DNA of 26,202 nucleotides from contig DIAJ01000001.1 of NCBI GenBank assembly GCA_002415785.1, forward strand, positions 45,726 to 71,927. Direction: 5' to 3'. How positions within the stretch are numbered: position 1 is the first letter of the stretch; each line of letters starts with the position of its first letter. Positions 15,801-22,219 of this stretch are shown piece after piece. Both the position numbers and the translations under genes were made by a program. This DNA comes from Flavobacteriales bacterium UBA5081 (lineage in GTDB: Bacteria > Bacteroidota > Bacteroidia > Flavobacteriales_E > Vicingaceae). Below the pieces are notes generated by a model that worked only from the letters and a program-made list of their open reading frames with translations, had not been told where the DNA came from and did not search any database.

Positions 15801-17439
15801 TAAAGGTACTGTGTTCTACAGTAGTTCCATCTGCTGAAATAATACTGATAAAACCATCCGAACGTCCCCCAAATGCTGTATCTGAGTAACTTCCACTGGT
15901 TGTGGGAAAGTCATTATAGCTTCTAGTACCACCTCCAACTAACACTTTATTGCTGTCAATTACTTTTAAAGAATAGATGGCGTCATCTAGAAGTCCACCG
16001 TGATACCTAGCCCAGACCAGTTGACTGAGATCAGGGGTGAATTTGGCAATAATTCCATCTTGTAATCCTTCAAATGAATTAATTGTTGGCATGTTTATAG
16101 CATGTGTCGAGCTGCCAATATATATATTATTTGAACTGTCCACTACAATTTCCCCTCGAAAATGATCACCATAGTTATACACTAATTTATCATCAATTGA
16201 AGTAGGATCAGAGCTATCAAAGTTTAATCCTGTAGAGCTATTTCCTCCGAAATAGGTAGAAGTTAATAGGGAGTCTCCTTTTTCTGAAAATTTACTGATG
16301 ACAATATCATTACCATTATTATAGTTTTGGTCGTAAAGAGATTGATCTACAGAGACATTAGAGGCTTTGTTTGTTTGAAAAGCATTCGTATCAATAGGGA
16401 AGTCACTTGAACCACTTACTCCCAATATTACTAGGCGGTCATTGTTGTCAACTACCATGCTGTTTACCGCTTCGTTGCCGCTTCCACCTAAATAGGTGCT
16501 ATACATTAGTTGGCTGCCGTCTGCACTGTTAAATTTACTAATGGCGATGTCAGTTCTGCCTGCGTAATTCGGTTGATATACTCCTGTTGTTGTATCATAG
16601 CCAACATTGAATACAGTTCCACCCATATAGCCATTCCCTTCACTATCGTTTGTCGCTGTCATCCCAAAGTTTCCGGTTGCTGAACCGGAATAGGTGCTAA
16701 AAATTAATTGAGGGTCAATTATTAATTCAAAATTCTCGTCATAACCCTGAGGAAATTCAAAAGTCACGTCATTATTGGGAAGTATTTTATACTGACAATC
16801 TACTTCAATTTTCTTCCCATCAATTAGTTGATAAGCAAGCGGTATTTGCTCTAAAATTTCACCAAACTCATGTTTGATGATAAGGTTACCTTCTTTGATT
16901 ATAGGTGTTTCAACTCCTTTATACGAAATTACAATTTGACTAACGTCTGCTTCAGGAGAAAGGATATAATCATACTTTAAATATCCTTTGTACCAATATG
17001 CCTCTAAGTCAATGCCATCGTATATTTGATCATAATGAAGGTTTTTGTATGCTCGTACTTTACTTTTCCACTTACTTTGGTCCTTTCCCAAGTAATAATT
17101 AAAGTATGCGGTTGATTGATTACTTGACTTTAATGATACTGCATCATTTGAATTTTTGAAAACTGCCTTAAACGCATGAATCTTAATTTCCTCTTCTTTG
17201 GTCGTATTTTTTAAATCAGCATGATTAAAGTGTACATTGTGAAATTGATAGTGGAAGGAATTATTTTCAAAAAATAAGGACATATTTCCTTGGTCAAATT
17301 TGTATTTAACATTCTCATGCCACTGTCCTTTGTTTTCGATAAATGGAAAGATATTATCTCCTTTGTTTTCTCCTTCATTGTGGGCAAAAATGGAAACAGA
17401 AGTAAATAGTAAAACAAGTGTAAAAATTTTCTTCAGCAA
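12859..17439 (-). CDS. Giant secreted SBBP/PKD protein with type B T9SS C-terminal domain
   Basis: A 1526-aa secreted protein. The signal peptide (MLKKIFTLVLLFTSVSIFA) is followed by a DUF7948-type N-terminal domain (about 30-245; FIENKGQWHENVKYKFD). SBBP beta-propeller repeats cover about 246-760 (FSTYSGS, YSTYLGGSGNEAV, STYFGGN, YASYFGGTNSDD). Several Ig/PKD-like domains with paired cysteines cover about 765-1430 (FSYTYPNSGNYEMKF, ITYTDDGQYQIQL). The gliding-motility-associated (type B) C-terminal domain is at 1434-1526 (FIPSAFTPNGDNNND, IYNRWGELVF, WDGSYNG). It is likely exported by type IX secretion and held on the surface as an adhesin or matrix protein; the ligand is unknown. The start is TTG (17439): an in-frame TAA lies two codons upstream and the next ATG (residue 53) would remove the signal peptide. 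It is the first gene of the three-gene module. Confidence 0.93.
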   Translation of the reverse strand: MLKKIFTLVLLFTSVSIFAHNEGENKGDNIFPFIENKGQWHENVKYKFDQGNMSLFFENNSFHYQFHNVHFNHADLKNTTKEEEIKIHAFKAVFKNSNDAVSLKSSNQSTAYFNYYLGKDQSKWKSKVRAYKNLHYDQIYDGIDLEAYWYKGYLKYDYILSPEADVSQIVISYKGVETPIIKEGNLIIKHEFGEILEQIPLAYQLIDGKKIEVDCQYKILPNNDVTFEFPQGYDENFELIIDPQLIFSTYSGSATGNFGMTATNDSEGNGYMGGTVFNVGYDTTTGVYQPNYAGRTDIAISKFNSADGSQLMYSTYLGGSGNEAVNSMVVDNNDRLVILGVSGSSDFPIDTNAFQTNKASNVSVDQSLYDQNYNNGNDIVISKFSEKGDSLLTSTYFGGNSSTGLNFDSSDPTSIDDKLVYNYGDHFRGEIVVDSSNNIYIGSSTHAINMPTINSFEGLQDGIIAKFTPDLSQLVWARYHGGLLDDAIYSLKVIDSNKVLVGGGTRSYNDFPTTSGSYSDTAFGGRSDGFISIISADGTTVEHSTFIGTSNYDQVYFIEFDRFRNVYAFGQTSGGVFPIKNSSIANSGTGQFIIKLDPNLNSLQMAHTFGDSTGDGTINISPTAFLVDRCLNIYVSGWGGSIIVNNPIYGSEGLKRLRSNMPLADEFSSSTDNNDFYFYVINRDADSLIYASYFGGTNSDDHVDGGTSRFDKNGVIYQSACASCRSNLDDFPTTSSAYATSRNITDPLNGDCNNALIKFDFEVIPVAEFTIDTAEHCLNSGDTIAVFIENRSQRGNNTIWDFYGTQVNSDFQDTTIYFTQPGIFTIKQTVQDTICVLGNFITKTITVRPDDIDLSFDIQDSIICYSDSVEINVNHGGHAGRFAWSKSLDFTNPLITTNDSIVKLPLDTGNNVFYLKADNPSTNACARYDSTIAIRFLPAVASVSLSDNEVCENTPISFNSTILNVDTFSWNLGNGQTRTDTNFSYTYPNSGNYEMKFIYENYNCSTQDTLIENIEVRTNNLAFDTFKDSLFCGLGDYEVGVSSLGTANSFLFSSDTTFTDTLNNYPNDSNLVINSDGTYQYYVQISDGLCFATDSIESTYISYEVDMDLLTEDSVCTPYNLPINSTVIGVDSFRIDFGDGNFTTTDPDPTITYTDDGQYQIQLIASNARCNLADTINQEINVFQNVELSAINDTLICIGDTIQLKGNSSGTAAQFIWADNSSYSNPLNAPQDSIILISPQAPQNTFYLKGENKICSDEIDVKVDVENLVVETDDLLSICLGDTIEVNADVINSTAQLTFDWQPEDSIIQGQTTRRILTAPKDTTWFTLLTISSTGCEDFDSSLVEVAVPAFDSVTIFAETDSAYRGQQIPLSTDRVGSNLVYQWEPANLMDNPNSPNPTITIQNTTIVTLTVIDLNTGCEVFAEKRLKVYEINCAEPDIFIPSAFTPNGDNNNDIFYVRGSNLYSIELEIYNRWGELVFRTDDLNRGWDGSYNGREADPGVFVYHLKAICLDKQEYFTKGNLTLIR

Positions 17440-17512
17440 AATTTAATTTTATTCGTAAAGTTAATCAATTTCAAAGCTTCCATAAAGACGTAAATAAAAT
17501 TCATACGATGCC

Positions 17513-17543
17513 TTGTTAGTCGTAATTCTTGAGATTACATTTA
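17513..17543 (+). promoter_or_regulatory. Candidate promoter for the sugar kinase
   Basis: TTG (17513-17515), a 20-base spacer and TAcaTTTa (17536-17543) fit the Bacteroidota -33/-7 pattern with one mismatch. The ATG is 14 bases downstream, so the leader would be very short. Unverified. Confidence 0.35.
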
Positions 17544-17556
17544 CAACAAAAACCAG

Positions 17557-18399
17557 ATGATTCTTGTTGCAGACAGCGGTTCTTCTAAAACAGATTGGCG
17601 CTTAATACTTTCAGAAGATAAATTTGAGCAATTTCAAAGTGAAGGCTTAAACCCTAATTTTCATTCAAAAGATTCTATTCAAGAAGTATTAAAAGAGACA
17701 TTTGTTGATGTCAGCTTGATTTCCAAAGTAAGTGAGCTTCATTTTTACGGAGCCGGTTGTTCCTCAAATGAGTCAAAAGTTGAATTGAAGAAAGCCTTTA
17801 ATGAGTTTTTTCCATCTGCTAAAGTTTGTGTAGAGCACGATTTATTAGGTGCAGCAAGAGCCGCTTGCGGTCACCAAGCAGCTTTAGCCGGAATTTTAGG
17901 AACAGGCAGTAATTGTTGTGTTTTTGACGGAACTCAAATAATAAATTCATTTCCTTCAGGCGGCTATGTTATTGGCGACGAGGGTGGGGGAGTGCAAATT
18001 GGACAAATGATCTTAAAATCTTATATCGAGGGATATATGCCTGAAGAACTTAGAGAACGATTTGATTTTAGGTATAAGTTAAGCATTGAAGATATTCTGG
18101 ATAATTTATACAAAAAGCCATATCCTAATCGATTTTTGGCTGGCTTTAGTCGATTTGCTTATCAGCACAAAGAGGATGAATTCATTACAGAGTTGTTGCT
18201 CAAAGTTTTTGGTTCATTTTTCGATCAAAAGGTGCTTCGATTCTCTGAGGCAAACCAACTTCCTTTAAACTTAGTAGGCTCAATTGCCTATTATTATGAA
18301 GAGTATATTAAAGCTGTTGCTGTTGCAAAAGGCGTAACTATTGGAACTATTTTAGAAAAGCCTATTGCCGGCTTAGCCTTATATCATTTGTATAAGTAA
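17557..18399 (+). CDS. BadF/BadG-type ATPase, probable N-acetylglucosamine kinase
   Basis: A 280-aa ASKHA-fold protein. The phosphate-1 motif is ADSGSSKTDW (residues 5-14, with D6). The phosphate-2 motif is GILGTGSNCCVFDG (112-125), and GGYVIGDEGGGVQIG (135-149) is the sugar-kinase signature. Length and motifs fit bacterial and animal-type N-acetylglucosamine kinases, which phosphorylate GlcNAc at O6 during amino-sugar recycling. Other BadF-family members activate unrelated enzymes, but those usually carry iron-sulfur cysteine motifs, which are absent here. It is a single cytoplasmic gene, divergent from the type IX module and convergent with the methyltransferase. No other amino-sugar genes are adjacent, so the substrate is inferred from family resemblance only. 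Confidence 0.82.
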   Translation: MILVADSGSSKTDWRLILSEDKFEQFQSEGLNPNFHSKDSIQEVLKETFVDVSLISKVSELHFYGAGCSSNESKVELKKAFNEFFPSAKVCVEHDLLGAARAACGHQAALAGILGTGSNCCVFDGTQIINSFPSGGYVIGDEGGGVQIGQMILKSYIEGYMPEELRERFDFRYKLSIEDILDNLYKKPYPNRFLAGFSRFAYQHKEDEFITELLLKVFGSFFDQKVLRFSEANQLPLNLVGSIAYYYEEYIKAVAVAKGVTIGTILEKPIAGLALYHLYK

Positions 18400-18425
18400 A
18401 GCTTTTGAGGAAACTCTAGTAGAAA

Positions 18426-19139
18426 TTAAGCTTGTATTAAAAAGATTGCCGGACGTTTATTAAAAGATGGTCTTTGGATTTTCTTCCATTCACTAACCTT
18501 CTTTGTTCGAATGTATTCTGTTGGTAAACTAATATCTGCAGCAATACAAACTTTTGTTTCTCCGCTTAACTCTTTAAAAAGATCCTCAATCAGGGCTTCA
18601 TTGCGGTAGGGTGTTTCCATAAAAATCTGAGTGTGTTGACTCTTTCTGCTGTCAGACTCTAGTTGTTTAATTTGCTGAGCTCTTTTAAAAGGTTCTCTAT
18701 CTAAGTATCCATGAAAAGTAAAGGATTGTCCACTGAAACCACTGGCAATTAAAGCCAATAAAATTGATGAAGGCCCAATTAGCGGAACTACTTGATAGTT
18801 GTTTTGGTGCGCTAAGTCTACCAACCGAGCACCTGGATCGGCAATTCCCGGGCAACCTGCATCGGAGATAATGCCTACTGAGTTTCCTGCTTTTAATTGG
18901 TTGAAAATATTTTCTACATCTTCCTGCTCACTTCTTTTGTTAAGCTCATAAAACTCACTTTCGTCAATTTTATATTTTAAGTTGAGTTTTACCAACAGCC
19001 GACGTGCTTCTTTAATGTGTTCCACTGCAAAATGACTGAGTTGAGCTATTATTTCAGCGTTTGCAGAAGGAAACGAATCATTTATAGCTGCTTCACTGCC
19101 AAGTGTATTGGGGATTAAATAGATTTTAGCTTTCTCCAT
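18426..19139 (-). CDS. RsmI-like tetrapyrrole-methylase-fold SAM methyltransferase
   Basis: The ATG at 19139 gives 237 aa; a TTG two codons earlier is also in frame. The TP-methylase fold is shown by IYLIPNTLG at the N-terminus, SDAGCPGIADPGARLV (from 92) and PLIGPSSILLAL (from 119). The DAGxPGIxDPG loop is diagnostic of the 16S rRNA cytidine-1402 2'-O-methyltransferase group. The protein is shorter than typical RsmI (about 280 aa) and lacks its C-terminal region, and Bacteroidota often carry both a full RsmI and such a short relative. The substrate is therefore not certain. The start lies inside the end of the phosphatase gene (14-base overlap), which indicates co-transcription. It is convergent with the sugar kinase gene. 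Confidence 0.83.
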   Translation of the reverse strand: MEKAKIYLIPNTLGSEAAINDSFPSANAEIIAQLSHFAVEHIKEARRLLVKLNLKYKIDESEFYELNKRSEQEDVENIFNQLKAGNSVGIISDAGCPGIADPGARLVDLAHQNNYQVVPLIGPSSILLALIASGFSGQSFTFHGYLDREPFKRAQQIKQLESDSRKSQHTQIFMETPYRNEALIEDLFKELSGETKVCIAADISLPTEYIRTKKVSEWKKIQRPSFNKRPAIFLIQA

Positions 19140-19593
19140 TTTCAATCTGTTCTATCAAAACATCACAAGCTGAATCTAATAATCGATATACATTTTCAAA
19201 ACCTTCCTCGCCACCAAAATATGGATCTGGTACAGACATATTGCTGTTAGGATTTGAAAGATTGAGAATCATTTCCACTTTACTTTTGTCATCATCGCTC
19301 TCTGCCACCAATAGCGTGTTCTCGTAATTTGAAGCATCCATTACTAATATGCGATCGAATGTTTTAAAGTCAGCAACGTCAATTTGTCGACCTCTGTAAT
19401 GGCTAATGTCAATTCCGTACTCTTTCGCTTTAGCTATTGCTCTGTGATCCGGTTCTTGGTCGATATGATAATCTGAGGTGCCGGCAGAGTCTACTGTTAT
19501 GTCTATGCCTTTTTCGGCAGCTTTGTTTTCTAAAATTCCTTGAGCCATTGGTGAACGACAGATATTTCCAAGGCAAACCATTAAAATTTTCAT
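19126..19593 (-). CDS. Low-molecular-weight protein-tyrosine-phosphatase
   Basis: A 155-aa cytoplasmic phosphatase. The active-site loop CLGNICRS (C7 to R13, CX5R) sits at the very N-terminus, and the general acid D123 is in VPDPYFGG. Both are in standard positions for the LMW-PTP family. Targets in bacteria include phosphotyrosine on polysaccharide-chain-length kinases, but some homologues act on arginine phosphate. The residue after the first loop positions (N10, I11) does not settle this. It follows dnaA after the dnaA terminator and precedes the methyltransferase with a 14-base overlap, so those two form a unit. From memory, dnaA followed by an LMW-PTP and this methylase recurs in Flavobacteriia, so the order is probably ancestral. 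Confidence 0.93.
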   Translation of the reverse strand: MKILMVCLGNICRSPMAQGILENKAAEKGIDITVDSAGTSDYHIDQEPDHRAIAKAKEYGIDISHYRGRQIDVADFKTFDRILVMDASNYENTLLVAESDDDKSKVEMILNLSNPNSNMSVPDPYFGGEEGFENVYRLLDSACDVLIEQIENGES

Positions 19594-19610
19594 CTTAATA
19601 TTTTGGATTT

Positions 19611-19638
19611 AAAAAAAGGAAGCCGAAGCCTCCTTTTT
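19611..19638 (-). terminator. Intrinsic terminator of dnaA with TTCG loop
   Basis: On the minus strand the sequence reads AAAAA-GGAGGC-TTCG-GCTTCC-TTTTTTT: a 6-bp GC-rich stem (one G-T pair) extended by A-T pairs, closed by a stable TTCG loop and followed by seven Ts. It starts 2 bases after the dnaA stop. The symmetry would also allow termination in the plus direction. Confidence 0.9.
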
Positions 19639-19640
19639 AT

Positions 19641-21074
19641 TTATTGAATACTAATTTTCTTTTCTAAGTCGGTAATGTAGCTTCTAAATCGCTTATCCGT
19701 TTCAATCAAATTGTTTACGGTTTTGCATGCATGTAAAACCGTTGCATGATCTTTTCCGCCACAATGCATACCAATATTTGCCAAACTAGACTTGGTCATT
19801 TTTTTCGCAAAGAACATAGCAATTTGTCTTGCTTGAACAACCTCCCTTTTTCTCGTTTTAGATTTTAATAACTCGATAGGTAAATCAAAATAATCACAAA
19901 CTACTTTTTGAATGTAGTCAATGGAAACTTCACGAGCGGTATTCTTAACAAATTTGTCAATCATTTGCTTTGCTAAGTCCAAAGTAACGGCCTTCTTGTT
20001 TAGTGAAGATTGTGCTAAAAGGGAAATTAAAGCTCCCTCTAACTCACGAATATTTGTCGTAATGCTGTAAGCTAAATACTCAACCACTTCTTTAGGGAGT
20101 TCAAGACCTTCATTGTACATTTTAGTTTCTAAAATGGCAATTCTGGTTTCTAATCCGGGGTTTTGCAAATCAGCTGAAAGTCCCCATTTAAATCGAGAAA
20201 GCAGGCGTTGCTCCATGCCTTGAAGCTCAACAGGAGCTTTGTCACTCGTTAAAATTAACTGCTTGCCACTTTGGTGTAAGTGGTTAAATATGTGGAAGAA
20301 TACATCTTGTGTTTTCTCTTTTCCACTAAAAAACTGTACATCATCAATGATTAAAACATCAATCATTTGGTAAAAATGAATGAAGTCATTTTGATTGTTG
20401 TTTCTTACAGCATCAATAAACTGATGTGTGAATTTTTCTGAAGAAACATAAAGTACTGTTTTATTAGGGTGGTTATTCTTTATTTCAATACCAATAGCAT
20501 GAACCAAGTGAGTTTTACCTAAACCAACACCTCCGTAAATTAATAGTGGATTAAAAGCAGTGCCACCCGGCTTTTTGGCAACAGCATAACCAGCAGAACG
20601 AGCTAAACGATTACAGTCGCCCTCAATAAAGTTATCAAAAGAGTAATTCGGGTTTAGTTGAGAATCAATATTTACCTTTTTTAATCCGGGTATTATAAAA
20701 GGGTTTTTTATTCCTTTTTCTCCATTCACATCAATCGGCACTGAAACCGGTTCATTTTTTAATGCCTGTCTGTTAGTAGTAGGAATTTTTACGGTGTAGG
20801 GTTTTGGGTTATGGACACTGTTCTCCATAATAATGCTATACTCCAACTTGCCTTCTGTTCCGAGCTCTTTCTTGATTGTTTTCCTCAATAGAGAAATGTA
20901 GTGTTCTTCTAACCATTCATAAAAAAACTGACTAGGTACTTGAATGGTTAATACATTATTAGCAAGTTTCAGCGGAGTAATAGGCTCGAACCATGTTTTA
21001 TAACTTTGAAGGCTTACGTTGTCTTTAATAATGGACAAACAATTGTCCCAAACTTGGTTAAAGTCTTTACTCAT
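19641..21074 (-). CDS. dnaA: Chromosomal replication initiator protein DnaA
   Basis: A 477-aa DnaA with all four domains. Domain I (about 1-85) has WDNCLSIIKDNVSLQSYKTWF. A short linker (about 86-140) follows. The AAA+ domain III (about 143-365) has Walker A GGVGLGKTH (181-189), Walker B LIIDDVQFF (241-249), and NIRELEGAL (341-349) near sensor II. The DNA-binding domain IV (about 370-477) has RKREVVQARQIAM and the signature CGGKDHATVLHA (438-449). The protein opens the origin in its ATP form. Domain IV carries CGGKDHATV where fGGRDHSTV is usual, a small departure that may not matter. The gene is divergent from the thioesterase with a 284-base gap. No clear consensus DnaA box was found in that gap. 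Confidence 0.97.
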   Translation of the reverse strand: MSKDFNQVWDNCLSIIKDNVSLQSYKTWFEPITPLKLANNVLTIQVPSQFFYEWLEEHYISLLRKTIKKELGTEGKLEYSIIMENSVHNPKPYTVKIPTTNRQALKNEPVSVPIDVNGEKGIKNPFIIPGLKKVNIDSQLNPNYSFDNFIEGDCNRLARSAGYAVAKKPGGTAFNPLLIYGGVGLGKTHLVHAIGIEIKNNHPNKTVLYVSSEKFTHQFIDAVRNNNQNDFIHFYQMIDVLIIDDVQFFSGKEKTQDVFFHIFNHLHQSGKQLILTSDKAPVELQGMEQRLLSRFKWGLSADLQNPGLETRIAILETKMYNEGLELPKEVVEYLAYSITTNIRELEGALISLLAQSSLNKKAVTLDLAKQMIDKFVKNTAREVSIDYIQKVVCDYFDLPIELLKSKTRKREVVQARQIAMFFAKKMTKSSLANIGMHCGGKDHATVLHACKTVNNLIETDKRFRSYITDLEKKISIQ

Positions 21075-21157
21075 ACTATTCGTTTAATTTGGTTATTTTG
21101 ATTCGCGAACAACATACATAATTTTGGCTCTTCCTACAAGAAATAATCAACAATTTG

Positions 21158-21187
21158 CAAAAGAAATTTCGATGAAGAATCGTTCAA
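21158..21187 (-). promoter_or_regulatory. Candidate dnaA promoter
   Basis: On the minus strand TTG (21187-21185), a 19-base spacer and TTcTTTTG (21165-21158) resemble the -33/-7 pattern with one mismatch in the first two bases of the -7 box. The predicted leader is about 75-80 bases. Weak support. Confidence 0.28.
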
Positions 21188-21238
21188 TCGAAAAATTTTA
21201 TCTTACTGATTTTTAAATTTGTATAAAGAACACTAACG

Positions 21239-21258
21239 TTTGTCGAACGCTCAACAAA
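21239..21258. promoter_or_regulatory. Dyad TTTGTCGA-N4-TCAACAAA in the dnaA/thioesterase gap
   Basis: An 8-bp inverted repeat with one mismatch (C21244 against A21253) around a 4-base centre. It lies about 100 bases before the thioesterase ATG and 165 bases before dnaA. Its arms nearly equal those of the dyad at 21883-21901. It may be a protein-binding site; the binding protein is unknown. Confidence 0.45.
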
Positions 21259-21297
21259 TATTTGAAGAAAAAAGTGAAATAAAAAATAAAAATGCTA

Positions 21298-21327
21298 TTG
21301 ACTTTCTAGTTTATTATTGCATATATA
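21298..21327 (+). promoter_or_regulatory. Candidate promoter for the thioesterase
   Basis: TTGACT (21298-21303), an 18-base spacer and TATATA (21322-21327) look like a classical -35/-10 pair, about 30 bases before the ATG. It fits the Bacteroidota -7 consensus poorly, so confidence is low. Confidence 0.3.
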
Positions 21328-21358
21328 AATTCTTTTTTTCTTTTCCGACTTTTGCTTT

Positions 21359-21763
21359 ATGATACAAGAGAAAATTACATTAAATGTAAGGTATGCCGAA
21401 ACCGATCAAATGGGTTTTGTGTACTATGGTAATTACGCACAATATTTAGAGCTGGGTAGGGTAGCTGCTATGAAAAAAGTGGGTATTTCATATAGAGCAC
21501 TAGAGGAAGAAGGGATTGGTTTACCGGTAAAGTCAATGAACATTAATTATTTGAAAGCAGCCAGATATGACGATGAAATAAAAGTGGTAACTACAATTCA
21601 ATCTATGCCTACTAATCGAATAACTTTTGAATATCAAATATACAGAGAAAAGGAATTGTTAATTGAAGCTGAAACTACTTTATTTTTTATGTCTTTAGAA
21701 AGTGGTCGTCCTATTCGTCCTCCAAAGTTTTTTATAGATCAAATGAAAGCATTCTTTAGCTGA
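21359..21763 (+). CDS. YbgC/FadM-type acyl-CoA thioesterase (hotdog fold)
   Basis: A 134-aa single hotdog-domain protein. The 4-hydroxybenzoyl-CoA-thioesterase-type signature is at 11-34: RYAETDQMGFVYYGNYAQYL, with catalytic-position aspartate D16 and the following M-G-F-V-Y-Y-x-N-Y. The central helix LELGRVAAMKKVG and the strands INYLKAARYDDEIKV and ITFEYQIYREKELLIEAETTLFFM complete the fold. Length is typical. It hydrolyses acyl-CoA or acyl-ACP thioesters in the cytoplasm; the natural substrate is not evident. No Tol-Pal genes are adjacent, unlike proteobacterial ybgC. It is divergent from dnaA, and similar dyads lie on either side of the gene. Confidence 0.92.
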   Translation: MIQEKITLNVRYAETDQMGFVYYGNYAQYLELGRVAAMKKVGISYRALEEEGIGLPVKSMNINYLKAARYDDEIKVVTTIQSMPTNRITFEYQIYREKELLIEAETTLFFMSLESGRPIRPPKFFIDQMKAFFS

Positions 21764-22219
21764 GTGAACTTTTTTCTTTCTAGTGAAAAATATTCTATCA
21801 CAATACATGAGTTGCATAACACTTTATGAGTTTATTAGATAGGGTGTTAGGTGGTGTGTTAAAAATACTTTTACTTATACTTTTTGTTGAAGTTCAACAA
21901 ATCAATTATAAAAATACTTTTTCAGGGAATTCAATCTTTAAATGAATTTTAACGAAATAGAAATAAAAAGCTTTTGGTTTTCTAAAACCGGTTAAATGAA
22001 ACGGAGTTAAAGTATAAACTACATACCTATCAATCAATTTAGACTTTCCATTTATTCGTTTTAAGTCACTTTTTGAGAAAAAAGAGTTCCCTCCTTAGCC
22101 TGTTCAAGCGCTTTGTAGAATTTGTATATAGTAAAGTAAGCTTCTGTAATTTAATTTGAGTATTTTATTGAAGAGTTATTATGGTAGCTGTATACTATTT
22201 ACTCTGTTTGTTATGGTAC
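21764..22219. other. 456-base gene-free region
   Basis: No open frame of credible composition was found on either strand. It is very AT-rich. It contains the perfect dyad at 21883-21901, a small ggtttt-ct-aaaacc repeat at 21976-21989 and an AACCGGTT palindrome just after it. No good terminator for either flanking gene and no RNA gene was recognised. It separates the housekeeping block from the polysaccharide locus. Confidence 0.6.
21883..21901. promoter_or_regulatory. Perfect 9-bp dyad TTTGTTGAA-G-TTCAACAAA
   Basis: A perfect inverted repeat with a single central base, 120 bases after the thioesterase stop. No T-run follows, and the very short centre disfavours an RNA hairpin, so an operator-like protein site is more likely. 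It shares its TTTGTyGA / TCAACAAA arms with the dyad at 21239-21258. Confidence 0.55.

Noticed and set aside
12859..17439. Repeats in the adhesin as a CRISPR or recombination repeat array
   Set aside because: The periodicity is at protein level (SBBP and PKD domains) with diverged DNA; no exact spaced repeats.
18400..18425. Terminator between the sugar kinase and methyltransferase genes
   Set aside because: AAGCTT occurs at both ends of the gap region but forms no convincing stem with a T-run.
19140..19145. TTG start two codons upstream for the RsmI-like gene
   Set aside because: ATG at 19139 is immediately available and retains the entire fold.
21075..21358. Replication origin between dnaA and the thioesterase
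   Set aside because: AT-rich, but no cluster of consensus DnaA boxes could be seen; kept only as a question in the findings.
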